Shown piece by piece: positions 16,575 through 25,035 of a DNA stretch of 64,000 nucleotides. Origin of the DNA: a bacterium (lineage in GTDB: Bacteria > Patescibacteria > CPR2 > UBA1875 > JAJYID01); the NCBI GenBank assembly GCA_030647205.1, contig JAUSJO010000005.1, forward strand, positions 62,001 through 126,000, written 5' to 3'. Both the position numbers and the translations under genes were made by a program. The notes below the pieces were generated by a model. The model did not search any database. It saw only the letters and a program-made list of their open reading frames with translations, and was not told the DNA's origin. Every line of letters starts with the position of its first letter. Position 1 is the stretch's first letter.

Positions 16575-16698
16575 CTTTCTCTGTCATCCTGAGGCACGAA
16601 GGATCTCAATCCCATCATCCCCACCTTCCTCTGTCATTCCCACGGAGGTGGGAATCCAGTCTTTAAAATATTATCCACTTTTTTAGAAAAAGTGGAGT
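16575..16698. repeat. REP-like palindromes plus CCACTTTTTTAG hairpin
   Basis: Contains GTCATCCTGAGGCACGAAGG, then GTCATTCCCACGGAGGTGGG (stem TTCCCAC/GTGGGAA) and the hairpin CCACTTTTTTAGAAAAAGTGG at 16675-16695. Same module order as at 12684, 25717 and 32255. Confidence 0.75.
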
Positions 16699-16702
16699 AA
16701 AA

Positions 16703-16889
16703 ATCGCGACTTATGGCGGCGACAAAGTGTCGGATTTCAGTTCTCTCTCACTTTGAAAAAATGAACTCGCTAGATCGCTCAGACAACATTATTTTCAAAG
16801 TCTTCGTTCGCTTTATCCTCTCTTTGTCTTCGATAGTCGCATTAGAGATTATTCGGCTTATTCTCTTTTTGAAAAAATCATGCCGGGGG
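16703..16889. repeat. dispersed element, family A copy 1
   Basis: Starts with ATCGCGACTTA and ends with TTTGAAAAAATCATGCCGG; near its right side is CGATAGTCGCA, whose AGTCGC is the inverse of GCGACT at the left. Copies at 25826 and 61443 share these blocks while the sequence between them differs. The gap 16531-16953 holds only this and the preceding repeat, plus the GGDEF gene's promoter. Confidence 0.75.
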
Positions 16890-16953
16890 GGAAGTCGGAT
16901 TTGGTAATTACTTTTGTCTTTTTAATTTTTGATTTGAGATTTATAATCAAGTC

Positions 16954-17643
16954 ATGAAAGACAGAATAGAAAAACATACTCATGTAGAGAAAGATCTGCA
17001 GAAAAAACTAGTAAGGATCGGGGAGATTGTACAGAGTAACGAGAGAAACGCAGTTAAAGTATCTCTTATCAATGATATTTTAGGGGAGATGACTGACAAG
17101 TTTCTTGATATCCATTATCGGGCTTTAACGGACGAGATGACCGGTTTTGTGAATCGCTGGTTTTTGAATGAATTCCTAAAGAAAACAATGAAGTCCAGCC
17201 AAAGATATGGGCAGGACCTTTCTCTTGCGATTATGGATATAGATCATTTCAAAACAGTCAATGATACTTTCGGGCATACCGCGGGCGATATGGTTATTAA
17301 GGAAATTGCCGTAATAATTACTAAAAATATTCGTTCATCCGATGTGGTCTCTCGTTATGGCGGAGATGAGTTCATAGTTATCTTTCCTTCCACGAACCTT
17401 ACTGATGCGAAAATCGTAATGAACAGAATAAAACTTGCTGTAGCAGAGTATGAGTTTAGAGGCGGTATAAAGTCCGGGATAAGTTTTGGTATCGCAAATC
17501 TAAAGAAAAAGCACAGACTTTTTGAGGATCTGGTGAAAGACGCTGATGTAAAACTGTATAAAGCAAAAAAACATAGGGTAGACCCAAATGCAGGCGCAAA
17601 AAAGAGCCGTTTAAAGAAAGTAGTATCCCAGGCGAAAAAGTAG
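16954..17643 (+). CDS. GGDEF domain protein (diguanylate cyclase)
   Basis: 229 residues: a helical N-terminus (1-55, no membrane span or sensor domain seen), then a GGDEF domain from about 58. The active-site motif is intact (YGGDEF at about 135-140) and the inhibitory I-site RSSD lies five residues before it, so synthesis of cyclic di-GMP with product feedback is likely. TATAAT (16942-16947) ends six bases before the ATG and no Shine-Dalgarno is present, so the mRNA is probably leaderless. No EAL or PilZ protein is in the window. Confidence 0.9.
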   Translation: MKDRIEKHTHVEKDLQKKLVRIGEIVQSNERNAVKVSLINDILGEMTDKFLDIHYRALTDEMTGFVNRWFLNEFLKKTMKSSQRYGQDLSLAIMDIDHFKTVNDTFGHTAGDMVIKEIAVIITKNIRSSDVVSRYGGDEFIVIFPSTNLTDAKIVMNRIKLAVAEYEFRGGIKSGISFGIANLKKKHRLFEDLVKDADVKLYKAKKHRVDPNAGAKKSRLKKVVSQAKK

Positions 17644-17667
17644 TTTTTCTTCAAAAGGTCGTGAATT

Positions 17668-17678
17668 CGTGCTAAAAT
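17668..17678 (+). promoter_or_regulatory. extended -10 element of tRNA-Ala/panD
   Basis: CGTGCTAAAAT, an extended -10 (TGC before TAAAAT) that ends 12 bases before the tRNA. A very similar GTGCTAWAAT form recurs before several genes in this window. Confidence 0.5.
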
Positions 17679-17690
17679 AATTCCCGTTGT

Positions 17691-17766
17691 GGGCCCTTGG
17701 CTCAGTTGGTAGAGCGCATCCATGGCATGGATGAGGTCACCGGTTCGATCCCGGTAGGGTCCACCA
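17691..17766 (+). tRNA. tRNA-Ala (anticodon GGC)
   Basis: 76 bases with GGGCCCT acceptor pairing to AGGGTCC (one G-U), D-loop GCTCAGTTGGTAGAGC, anticodon stem CATCC/GGATG around loop ATGGCAT, T-arm CCGGTTCGATCCCGG, and encoded CCA. The panD start lies only 8 bases behind, so both probably share one transcript. Confidence 0.97.
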
Positions 17767-17773
17767 AAATATT

Positions 17774-18115
17774 ATGAGAGCAGTATTAAGATCAAAAATC
17801 CAAAACGTGACCGTCACAGAAGCCAACCTTGAGTATCAAGGTAGTGTTACTATTGATGAATCTCTGATGAAAAAAGCTGATATTTGGGAAGGCGAAAAAG
17901 TTCTTATTTCAAGTGTCACAACAGGAAGGAGACTGGAAACCTATACGATTAAGGGGGAAATGGATTCGGGTGTAATTTGTATGAATGGTCCAGCCGCACA
18001 TTTGATTAAAAAAGGCGAGAATATTACTATTATGGCATTTGAATATGTAGACGAGGAGATTACTGCAAAAAAAATACTGGCTGACGAAGAAAATAAATTT
18101 CTAAAATATTTATAA
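17774..18115 (+). CDS. panD: aspartate 1-decarboxylase PanD
   Basis: Pyruvoyl enzyme making beta-alanine, a precursor of pantothenate, from aspartate. 113 residues cover the full family. The self-cleavage site is Gly23-Ser24 in EYQGSVTID; the catalytic region GRRLETYTI and the NGPAAHL motif are present. It follows tRNA-Ala directly and fits with coaB, coaC, coaD and coaE in the same window. panB, panC and a pantothenate kinase are not in view. Confidence 0.94.
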   Translation: MRAVLRSKIQNVTVTEANLEYQGSVTIDESLMKKADIWEGEKVLISSVTTGRRLETYTIKGEMDSGVICMNGPAAHLIKKGENITIMAFEYVDEEITAKKILADEENKFLKYL

Positions 18116-18141
18116 AGCTGACTTATTAGAAGGAGAGCATA

Positions 18142-19044
18142 ATGGCAATAGAACAACCGCAAGAGCAATTTCTTGAAGATATAGAAGTACAAAAGCCCAT
18201 TTCTGATGAGTCTAATGTTGATATTGAGAAACCAAACGATCTTGTAAGAAGAGCCGAAAGTGTAATGAGATATATGTTTAGGATCAACTTGCTAGGTGAG
18301 GAAAACATTGCAGAAATTCCTAAGGATAAAAAGGTTATCATAGCGGCAACACACATTTCCGATCAGGATATGCCGCTTGTTATCGCTGCACTAGGTAAAC
18401 ATTTTAAAAACATCGCCGTTGCTAGAAATGAGAAAGAGTTTGATATAAAGCGCGATCCGCTGCAAAAGGCACTCATTAAGTTTTTAGAAGGCGGTAAGGA
18501 TTGTAACTTGCCAATCAGCTACACTCAGGGGAACAGACTCAATAGCAGAGGGGTTTTTGATCCGGAAGATTTTGAACAAATGAAGGGCTCCTTAGAAAAC
18601 AATTCCCCGATAGTTATGGCAGCACATAAATTTAACAATCCAGGTGAATGGCAGCTTCCTTCAAAGGCGGGGAACGGTGTCGCTTATCTATCTCAAATAA
18701 CAGAAGATTCGGTTATTTTGCCGGTTGCTGTCGATGTTAAATCAGACAAGCCAATAGGATATGGTCTCGATTTCCCAAAAATTATAGCCAAAAAACCGAG
18801 AGTAGATATAAGGATAGGTAAGCCTTTTGAGCCTGATAGAGATATCGATACTGAGGCGATAAAAACAACACTCGAGAAACGAGCTATAGGGGGAGATATA
18901 AGCAGTGAAGAAAAGAAAGCGTTTAGGGCATCGACCGAAAAACTAAAGCATCTATCGGAAGCAGTAATGGACAGACTTGCAGACCTTTTGCCTGAGGAGA
19001 AAAGAGGAGGGTGGGGAACTCATCAAAATATAAGTTCTGAGTGA
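18142..19044 (+). CDS. PlsC-like 1-acyl-glycerol-phosphate acyltransferase domain protein
   Basis: 300 residues. The acyltransferase motif HxxxxD is present as HISDQD at about residues 71-76, following VIIAAT, and a later block PSKAGNGVAYLSQ with VILPVAVDV fits the PlsC fold. No strong membrane helix is seen. It may attach acyl chains to lysophospholipids or a related acceptor. AAGGAGAG precedes the ATG. The GNAT gene follows 14 bases later. Confidence 0.72.
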   Translation: MAIEQPQEQFLEDIEVQKPISDESNVDIEKPNDLVRRAESVMRYMFRINLLGEENIAEIPKDKKVIIAATHISDQDMPLVIAALGKHFKNIAVARNEKEFDIKRDPLQKALIKFLEGGKDCNLPISYTQGNRLNSRGVFDPEDFEQMKGSLENNSPIVMAAHKFNNPGEWQLPSKAGNGVAYLSQITEDSVILPVAVDVKSDKPIGYGLDFPKIIAKKPRVDIRIGKPFEPDRDIDTEAIKTTLEKRAIGGDISSEEKKAFRASTEKLKHLSEAVMDRLADLLPEEKRGGWGTHQNISSE

Positions 19045-19058
19045 TTTAAAGGAGAAAA

Positions 19059-19496
19059 ATGCTTAAGTACAAAAAATTAGAGAAGCAAGAACTAAGAATT
19101 CACTATGAGATGGTGAAGTCACTTTACAGCCAATTAAGCAAAAGAAGTGGAGAACCCTCACTCGAGAGGTTGGAAGCAGTTATAGAAGCGGACCATGTGT
19201 TACTGGGTGCATTGGATGGAGACAGATTGGTTGGGATAGGTTCCTTGTACATTTTGAAGATGCCAAAGGTTACTAAATGTTTGATAGAAGACATAGTGGT
19301 CGATGAATCCGCCAGAGGAAAAGGGGTGGGCAGATCAATCACAACAAAACTCATAGAGGAGGCTAAAAAGATAGACGCGAACTATGTGGACTTAACTAGC
19401 AAGAGAGCAAGAGTTGCCTCACATAAGCTTTACCAGTCGCTGGGGTTTGAAGAAAGAGAGTCAAATATCTACCGCCTACATTTCAAAGGGTATTAG
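19059..19496 (+). CDS. GNAT family N-acetyltransferase
   Basis: 145 residues with a single GNAT fold: VLLGALDGDRLVGIGSL, the acetyl-CoA binding motif VDESARGKGVGRSIT, and C-terminal HKLYQSLGFEER. Substrate unknown. Good AAAGGAG Shine-Dalgarno. Likely co-transcribed with the acyltransferase. Confidence 0.88.
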   Translation: MLKYKKLEKQELRIHYEMVKSLYSQLSKRSGEPSLERLEAVIEADHVLLGALDGDRLVGIGSLYILKMPKVTKCLIEDIVVDESARGKGVGRSITTKLIEEAKKIDANYVDLTSKRARVASHKLYQSLGFEERESNIYRLHFKGY

Positions 19497-19586
19497 TGCT
19501 TTCTAGGTTTTTGATAAACTACCGATAAAATGTTAAAATCTCATTAAGCACCTTAAGCCTCTATAAAATTTTCTCAAGGGAGAGAT

Positions 19587-20033
19587 ATGAAAATCGCGAT
19601 TGGTTCTGACCACGCAGGTTATGAGCTCAAAGAAGAACTCATGGCTCATCTGTCACATCGAGGATTTGAACTTGTGGATTTTGGCACCTATAACGGAGAC
19701 ACCTCCGTTGACTACCCTGACTATGCTGAAGCTGTTGCCAGGGAAGTCTCAAACGGTGAGTTTGAAAAGGGAATCCTCGTTTGCGGTACCGGTATAGGCG
19801 TGGCGATCGCCGCTAACAAAGTCAAAGGTATTCGTGCCGCAAACTGTAATGAAGTCGAGATGGCAGTTTTGAGCCGCAGGCACAACGATGCCAACATACT
19901 TACTATCGGCGGCAGAGTGGTAGACCACAAAGATGCCCAAGATATAGCAAGTGTTTGGCTAAGTACTGAGTTTGAGGGAGAGAGGCACATCGGGAGGATC
20001 CAGAAGATATCAGATATCGAAGTATCTTCCTGA
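19587..20033 (+). CDS. rpiB: ribose 5-phosphate isomerase B
   Basis: Interconverts ribose 5-phosphate and ribulose 5-phosphate. 148 residues matching the RpiB/LacAB family: IAIGSDHAGYELKE at the start, SVDYPDYA, catalytic Cys in GILVCGTGIGVAIAANK, and RRHNDANILTIGGRV. Shine-Dalgarno AAGGGAG. Followed by a bidirectional terminator. Confidence 0.96.
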   Translation: MKIAIGSDHAGYELKEELMAHLSHRGFELVDFGTYNGDTSVDYPDYAEAVAREVSNGEFEKGILVCGTGIGVAIAANKVKGIRAANCNEVEMAVLSRRHNDANILTIGGRVVDHKDAQDIASVWLSTEFEGERHIGRIQKISDIEVSS

Positions 20034-20052
20034 GATTGTTCTTTAAATAAAA

Positions 20053-20082
20053 AAAAGCGCCGCGGTATGCGGCGCTTTTAAA
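20053..20082. terminator. bidirectional intrinsic terminator
   Basis: AAAAGCGCCGC and GCGGCGCTTTT form a perfect stem around GGTAT, between the convergent rpiB and the DUF218-like gene; it slightly overlaps the last codons of the latter. Confidence 0.88.
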
Positions 20083-20653
20083 TCCAATTCATGAGGACAT
20101 GATGTCCTCTGGCTAGGAATTCGTAAGTACGCCAATAGGTTTCATTATGAGCTCGCCACTGAGTGCCTTTCGGGTCATAACCCACGACTTCTAGCCCTGG
20201 CGGTATGATGACCTCTGCTCCCAGTTTTTCGAATACTTTCTGCATCCTCCAAACCAAGAGCGGGTGAGTGGCAATAATCACACGTGTCCAGCTGTTTTCT
20301 TGCATCCATTTCCAGGTTTGTGTCTCGATTTCATAGCATGAGACATATTTACCCGAGATATGGTGATGAAAAATTGCTTTCTCCACGTGGATTCCACTTA
20401 GTGCCTCAGATTGAACTATTTCACCTTGGGCGCTGATGGGCAGACCGGTCTGCTGGTAGACTTTGCGAATTACTTCGCCCAGTCTTTCGTTCGGTGGGCC
20501 AGGTATTCTTAGCTCCTCAGAGACCTTTTTGGGCCCCCGGAAACTGAAGGCCTGGCCACAGATGCATTGGCCCCTCGAAATGTCTCCTTTGGGATGGTAT
20601 TCCCAGTTAGTGACTGCCTGATATATGAGTGGCACGTTAAACATTGCTAGCAT
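20078..20653 (-). CDS. DUF218/YdcF-like protein
   Basis: 191 residues, no membrane segment. The middle-to-end region (ETQTWKWMQENSWTRVIIATHPLLVWRMQKVFEKLGAEVI) resembles the DUF218/YdcF fold, where the ATH part replaces the usual TSxxH pattern. The N-terminal half also has a Cys pair in GQCICGQ. Function unknown. The start is placed at 20653, where GGAGGTG lies six bases upstream; an in-frame GTG nine bases earlier overlaps the Shine-Dalgarno. Confidence 0.55.
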   Translation of the reverse strand: MLAMFNVPLIYQAVTNWEYHPKGDISRGQCICGQAFSFRGPKKVSEELRIPGPPNERLGEVIRKVYQQTGLPISAQGEIVQSEALSGIHVEKAIFHHHISGKYVSCYEIETQTWKWMQENSWTRVIIATHPLLVWRMQKVFEKLGAEVIIPPGLEVVGYDPKGTQWRAHNETYWRTYEFLARGHHVLMNWI

Positions 20654-20699
20654 AGAGAACACCTCCTCAGGTGTTTGGACGTAGTAGGTGCGAATTCAT

Positions 20700-20728
20700 A
20701 TAATATAATAATAATTAAGATTAGTCAA
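20700..20728 (-). promoter_or_regulatory. promoter of the DUF218-like gene
   Basis: Reading the minus strand: TTGACT (20728-20723), a 17-base spacer and TATTAT (20705-20700). Confidence 0.55.
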
Positions 20729-20746
20729 GTTTATTAACGAAAATGA

Positions 20747-20776
20747 TTGATAAGCAAAGCCGATTTGTGCTAAGAT
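20747..20776 (+). promoter_or_regulatory. promoter of leuS
   Basis: TTGATA (20747-20752), an 18-base spacer ending TGTGC, and TAAGAT (20771-20776). Divergent from the preceding promoter. Confidence 0.5.
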
Positions 20777-20802
20777 TTCCTTATTAAAGAGCGGTTTTTA
20801 TT

Positions 20803-23709
20803 ATGGCGGAAAAATACAATCATAAAAGGATTGAATCTAAATGGCAGGAAGTTTGGGAGAAAACAAAAATCAACCGGACTGATTTGACGTCTGAAAAGCC
20901 GAAATTTTATAATCTCATAATGTTTCCTTATCCAAGCGGGGATTATCTGCATCTTGGCCATGGCTACTCGAACTCTGGGGCCGATGTATATGGCAGATAT
21001 AAGGCTTTAAACGGTTTTAATATTTTTATGCCCATTGGCTATGATTCTTTCGGTCTCCCGGCCGAAAACTTTGCTATAAAAAAAGGTATTCACCCCAGAA
21101 AAAGCGTTTCTCAAAATATTGAACATGCGCAGAAACAGCTAAAGACTTGGGGTTGCATGTTTGATTTCTCTCGAGAGGTGACGACGTCCGAGCCGAACTA
21201 TTATAAATGGACCCAATGGCTATTTTTAAAGCTGTACGAGCAAGGTTTGGCATACCAGAAAGAGTCGCCGGTGAACTGGTGTCCGAAGTGTATGACCGTT
21301 CTCGCCAACGAACAAGTCAAAGATGGTTTCTGTGAGAGATGCGAAGCAGAAGTAGTTCAAAAAAATATGAAACAGTGGTTTTTCAAAATCACTGACTATG
21401 CAGACAGACTGATTAAAGATTTGGATAAGGTAGACTGGCCGGAATCATCCGTGACCAAACAAAGAAACTGGATTGGCAGGAGCGAAGGGGTTCAGATGGA
21501 TATGCCGGTTGCCGACTCGAAAGAGAAATTATCCGTTTTTACGACCAGAATAGATACAGTTTATGGCATGACGTATGTCGTTTTAGCTCCCGAACATCCT
21601 TTAGTTGATAAGGTTACAACTGCTGATCAGAAGAAAGAAGTTGAAAAGTACAAGATTCAAGCACAAAAACAGACGGAAATAGAACGGCAATCTCTAGAAA
21701 AGGAAAAAACAGGGGTATTTACCGGCTCATATGCCATAAACCCATTTAACGGCGAAAAGGTACCAATTTGGATAGCCGACTATGTTTTGTTTGGATATGG
21801 CACTGGCGCCGTGATGGCAGTACCAGCCCATGATGAGAGAGATTTTGAGTTTGCGAAGAAGTATGATTTGCCGATTATCCAGTCGATAGCTCCTGTTTTT
21901 GTTGATCCTACAAATCCGCCAAAAGATGGCATTGAAGATACGGTAAGACATGGCGTAATAGTTTTAGTTAAGCATTGGAGCGAGGACAAATATTTGCTGG
22001 ATTATTCTCCGAAGTTTGGCTGGAAATGTCTTTTCTGCGGTGGTGTAGAAGATGGCGAAGATCCACTTGAGGCGGCTGCACGGGAGATCAGAGAAGAAGC
22101 GGGGTATCAGAATATCAAAGAAGTGAGATATATGCCGCTTCATCACATAGATAGATTCCATGCTCCTCACAAGGGAGTAAACAGGTACGCTCACCAAAAA
22201 AATATTTATATTGAACTTGCTGATGGCGAGTATGTTGAACCGACTGAGGAAGAGAAAGAGCTTCATCAGGTTAGCTGGCATACTAAGGAAGAAATGCTTG
22301 AGCAAATAACATTAGTTAACCATAAATATATTTTCGAAACGGAACTTATGAGCGGCCAAGCTTGGACAGGTTATGGAGCTCTTGTTGATTCCGCAGAGTT
22401 TACTGGACTACTTTCCGAAGAAGCGAAGAAGAAAATGGCTGAGTGGCTGGAGAAGAAGAAAGCAGGAGAAACGAAGGTTAACTATCGTCTGCATGACTGG
22501 TCTATCGGCCGGCAGAGATACTGGGGCGCTCCTATTCCCATCATTTATTGTGAGAAGTGTGGCGTTGTGCCAGTGCCTGAGAAAGATTTACCGGTTGAGC
22601 TGCCTGAAAAAATTAAAGATTTCAGGCCAAAAGGAACGGGGAAGGGGCCACTCGCCTCAGTTAAAGAATTCGTCGAAACGACATGTCCGAAATGCGGTGG
22701 TAAAGCTGAGCGTGAAACTGACACGATGGATACATTTGTAGACTCTAGTTTCTACTATCTCAGATATCCGAGTGTTGGTAATGATAGTGAAATGATGGAA
22801 AAGAAAGTCATCGAGAAGTGGCTGCCGGTAGATATGTATGTCGGCGGGGCTGAGCACGTGACGATGCATCTTCTCTATGCCAGGTTTATCGCAAAGGCTC
22901 TTTATGACGCTAAGCTTTTGAAATTTGACGAACCATTTTTGAAACTTCGACATCAAGGGATGATACTTGGTCCGGACGGCAAGAAAATGTCCAAGTCTAA
23001 GGGAAATGTGGTCATACCGGACGCAGTTATCAAGGAGCATGGAACTGATATTTTCAGGACATACATCCTTTTCATGGGCAGATTTGAAGACGGCGGGCCA
23101 TGGGATCCGAAGGGGATTGTAGGCATAAAGAGATTTTTAGAAAAATATTGGTCGCTTGCTAACTTGATTTCAGCTGAAAACTTTGATTTAGATCAGTCAG
23201 TCGATGGTTCTCAGGATATGATAGTAAAGAAAACTATCAATAAAGCTATTAAAAAAGTTGGTGAAGATATAGAAAGTTTTAAGTTTAATACGGCAATAAG
23301 CTCTCTAATGGAATGCGTTAATGCTTTAAATTTTCTTGAAATGAAATATAAACCTAAACAGAGTATAGAATTATGGAAAAACACGGTAGAAAAATTGACC
23401 ATCATACTTTCTCCATTTGCTCCCCATATGACCGAGGAAATTTGGGAGAGTCTAGGAAATACGGAGAGTGTTCATTTACAAAGTTGGCCGAAATACGATA
23501 AGGATTTAATAAAAGATGAGACAGTAACGGTGGCTGTTCAGATAAATGGCAAGGTGAGAGAGCAGCTTCTGATCAACGTCGAAGCAGAGGAAAAAGAAGT
23601 TTTAGAACTAGCAAAAGCGAGTAAAAAAGTGCAGAATTATTTGCAAGGCAAAGAAATCAAAAAGGTGATTTATATCAAAGGTAAGCTCCTTAGCCTTGTA
23701 GTTAGCTAA
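20803..23709 (+). CDS. leuS: leucine--tRNA ligase with a NUDIX domain inserted in the editing region
   Basis: LeuRS charges tRNA-Leu. The 968-residue chain has all core parts: HLGH (50-53), zinc-type cysteine pairs (CPKC, CERC), the CP1 editing domain with TTRIDTVYG and GAVMAVPAHDERD, KMSKS (728-732) and a C-terminal anticodon-binding region. Between about residues 363 and 518, at the end of the editing domain, lies a complete NUDIX domain. Its box fits Gx5Ex7REUxEExGU, except that Tyr435 fills the last hydrophobic place, running from Gly413 to Tyr435 with REIREEAGY at its end. LeuRS sequence resumes with YGALVDSAEFTGL. The fusion is in frame with no break. Its substrate is unknown. Confidence 0.96.
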   Translation: MAEKYNHKRIESKWQEVWEKTKINRTDLTSEKPKFYNLIMFPYPSGDYLHLGHGYSNSGADVYGRYKALNGFNIFMPIGYDSFGLPAENFAIKKGIHPRKSVSQNIEHAQKQLKTWGCMFDFSREVTTSEPNYYKWTQWLFLKLYEQGLAYQKESPVNWCPKCMTVLANEQVKDGFCERCEAEVVQKNMKQWFFKITDYADRLIKDLDKVDWPESSVTKQRNWIGRSEGVQMDMPVADSKEKLSVFTTRIDTVYGMTYVVLAPEHPLVDKVTTADQKKEVEKYKIQAQKQTEIERQSLEKEKTGVFTGSYAINPFNGEKVPIWIADYVLFGYGTGAVMAVPAHDERDFEFAKKYDLPIIQSIAPVFVDPTNPPKDGIEDTVRHGVIVLVKHWSEDKYLLDYSPKFGWKCLFCGGVEDGEDPLEAAAREIREEAGYQNIKEVRYMPLHHIDRFHAPHKGVNRYAHQKNIYIELADGEYVEPTEEEKELHQVSWHTKEEMLEQITLVNHKYIFETELMSGQAWTGYGALVDSAEFTGLLSEEAKKKMAEWLEKKKAGETKVNYRLHDWSIGRQRYWGAPIPIIYCEKCGVVPVPEKDLPVELPEKIKDFRPKGTGKGPLASVKEFVETTCPKCGGKAERETDTMDTFVDSSFYYLRYPSVGNDSEMMEKKVIEKWLPVDMYVGGAEHVTMHLLYARFIAKALYDAKLLKFDEPFLKLRHQGMILGPDGKKMSKSKGNVVIPDAVIKEHGTDIFRTYILFMGRFEDGGPWDPKGIVGIKRFLEKYWSLANLISAENFDLDQSVDGSQDMIVKKTINKAIKKVGEDIESFKFNTAISSLMECVNALNFLEMKYKPKQSIELWKNTVEKLTIILSPFAPHMTEEIWESLGNTESVHLQSWPKYDKDLIKDETVTVAVQINGKVREQLLINVEAEEKEVLELAKASKKVQNYLQGKEIKKVIYIKGKLLSLVVS

Positions 23710-23737
23710 AAAATCTGCTATAATTTCTTGGTCAACA

Positions 23738-23832
23738 CTCTTGTCATCCTCGGGCTTGACCCGGGGATCTAGAGCAAAGATATCGGAGGAGAACAGAAGA
23801 AAGGAATGGATTCCCGCCTTCGCGGGAATGAC
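23738..23832. repeat. REP-like palindromes between leuS and yceD
   Basis: GTCATCCTCGGGCTTGACCC and GGATTCCCGCCTTCGCGGGAATGAC, the second a near-perfect palindrome (TTCCCGC/GCGGGAA). A frame running into yceD could start within it, but that part would only encode the repeat. Confidence 0.75.
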
Positions 23833-23841
23833 ACAAGGAAT

Positions 23842-24258
23842 ATGAAACAAGAACCTTACAAGTTGGACGTCAAAGATTTTCTCGTAAAAGGAGATATTGG
23901 CAGCAGAGAAGTTTTTGTTGTTAAAGCTAAGTTAGACATTGAACTAGATGAAGAAAATGTTTTGAAAAGCTATGAAGGTGAGGTTAAACTGACACTTCTG
24001 GAAAATGAAATACTGGCAGAGTTTAGCATAAATTATATTGCAGAAACTATATGTGCCAGATGTTTGAAAAAGTACAAAAGAGAAGGTAGGTTGTCTTTTG
24101 ACAGAGAATACGTAATCGGTAGAAGAGTGGCAGAAGGAGACGAACTACTAGTTGATAAGGAATTTAAAATAGAAATTGGCGGGCCGACTTTAGAAGAAAT
24201 AGCATTTGATGTACCGATGAAACCGCTATGCAAAGAAAGTTGCAAAGGAATTAAATAA
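23842..24258 (+). CDS. YceD/DUF177 family protein
   Basis: 138 residues. Matches the YceD family, which almost always lies before rpmF as here, and is thought to act in large-ribosomal-subunit or rRNA processing. The cysteine pattern CARCLKKYKREG and the late LCKESCKG are present, so metal binding is likely. ATG at 23842 is chosen since the upstream in-frame ATG (23806) lies in a repeat. AAGGA precedes it. Confidence 0.85.
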   Translation: MKQEPYKLDVKDFLVKGDIGSREVFVVKAKLDIELDEENVLKSYEGEVKLTLLENEILAEFSINYIAETICARCLKKYKREGRLSFDREYVIGRRVAEGDELLVDKEFKIEIGGPTLEEIAFDVPMKPLCKESCKGIK

Positions 24259-24286
24259 TAGTAAATAAATTAAGGATAAGTTTGAA

Positions 24287-24523
24287 ATGGCTGTACCAAA
24301 GAGAAAAAAATCGAAAAGAAGAACCAGACAGGGAAGATCACACCACGCTTTAACTGCCCCAACTCTTTCGACTTGCTCAAAGTGCGGAGAGCAGATTATG
24401 CCGCATAATGCATGCCAGACTTGCGGATACTATGGCGAAAGAAAAGCTGTAGATGTTGAAACAAAGCTGGACAAGAAACTTAAAAAGAAAGAAAATAAGG
24501 AAAACGAAACTAAGGAGAAGTAA
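24287..24523 (+). CDS. rpmF: 50S ribosomal protein bL32
   Basis: 78 residues. Starts MAVPKRKKSKRRTRQGRSHH as in bL32 and has a four-cysteine zinc ribbon (CSKC ... CQTC). The C-terminal end is an extended Lys/Glu-rich tail (after about 60). Its stop shares a base with the nusB start. Confidence 0.96.
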   Translation: MAVPKRKKSKRRTRQGRSHHALTAPTLSTCSKCGEQIMPHNACQTCGYYGERKAVDVETKLDKKLKKKENKENETKEK

Positions 24524-25035
24524 TGGCCTCGAACCGTCACTTATCAAGGATTATCGCACTGCAGTCTCTTTTTGAGTCAGCTTTTTGCGATTTTAACCTT
24601 GAAGCGAAAAGGACTCAAGCTGAGAAATCTAAAAAGATCAAAGAGACGGTAGAGAGGAATGTAACTGAGTTTGCATCAGGCGAGCAAAACAAAGATTTTG
24701 CGCTTTCCATAGCCAAAGGGGTTATAGATAACGAATCCAGAATTGACGAGATTATCAAACCGGCCGCTCCTGAATGGCCAATAGAACAAATAGCCCTCGT
24801 GGATCTTACAATCCTTAGAATGAGCGTATATGAGCTCCTTTTTGCCAAAGAAGAGGTGCCTCCAAAAGTTGCTATTAACGAAGCCGTTGAACTCGCAAAA
24901 GCATTTGGTGGACCGAGATCTAGCAAGTTTGTAAATGGTGTTTTAGGGACGATTTACCGGGCAAGTGATAAATATAACCCGGCAGACGACAAAAAGCCGC
25001 CGGAGAAGAAGGAAGACGAAAAAGCTAAAAAGTAA
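24523..25035 (+). CDS. nusB: transcription antitermination factor NusB
   Basis: RNA-binding helical protein acting with NusA/E/G in rRNA antitermination. 170 residues; family features LSRIIALQSLFES at the start and VPPKVAINEAVELAKAFG with FVNGVLGTI near the end. It has a lysine-rich C-terminal tail. The start overlaps rpmF's stop and its stop overlaps rnc's start, so the three are coupled. Confidence 0.93.
   Translation: MASNRHLSRIIALQSLFESAFCDFNLEAKRTQAEKSKKIKETVERNVTEFASGEQNKDFALSIAKGVIDNESRIDEIIKPAAPEWPIEQIALVDLTILRMSVYELLFAKEEVPPKVAINEAVELAKAFGGPRSSKFVNGVLGTIYRASDKYNPADDKKPPEKKEDEKAKK

Noticed and set aside
23806..23841. Upstream start for yceD
   Set aside because: The extra 12 residues are fully encoded by a dispersed palindrome; ATG 23842 fits the family start.
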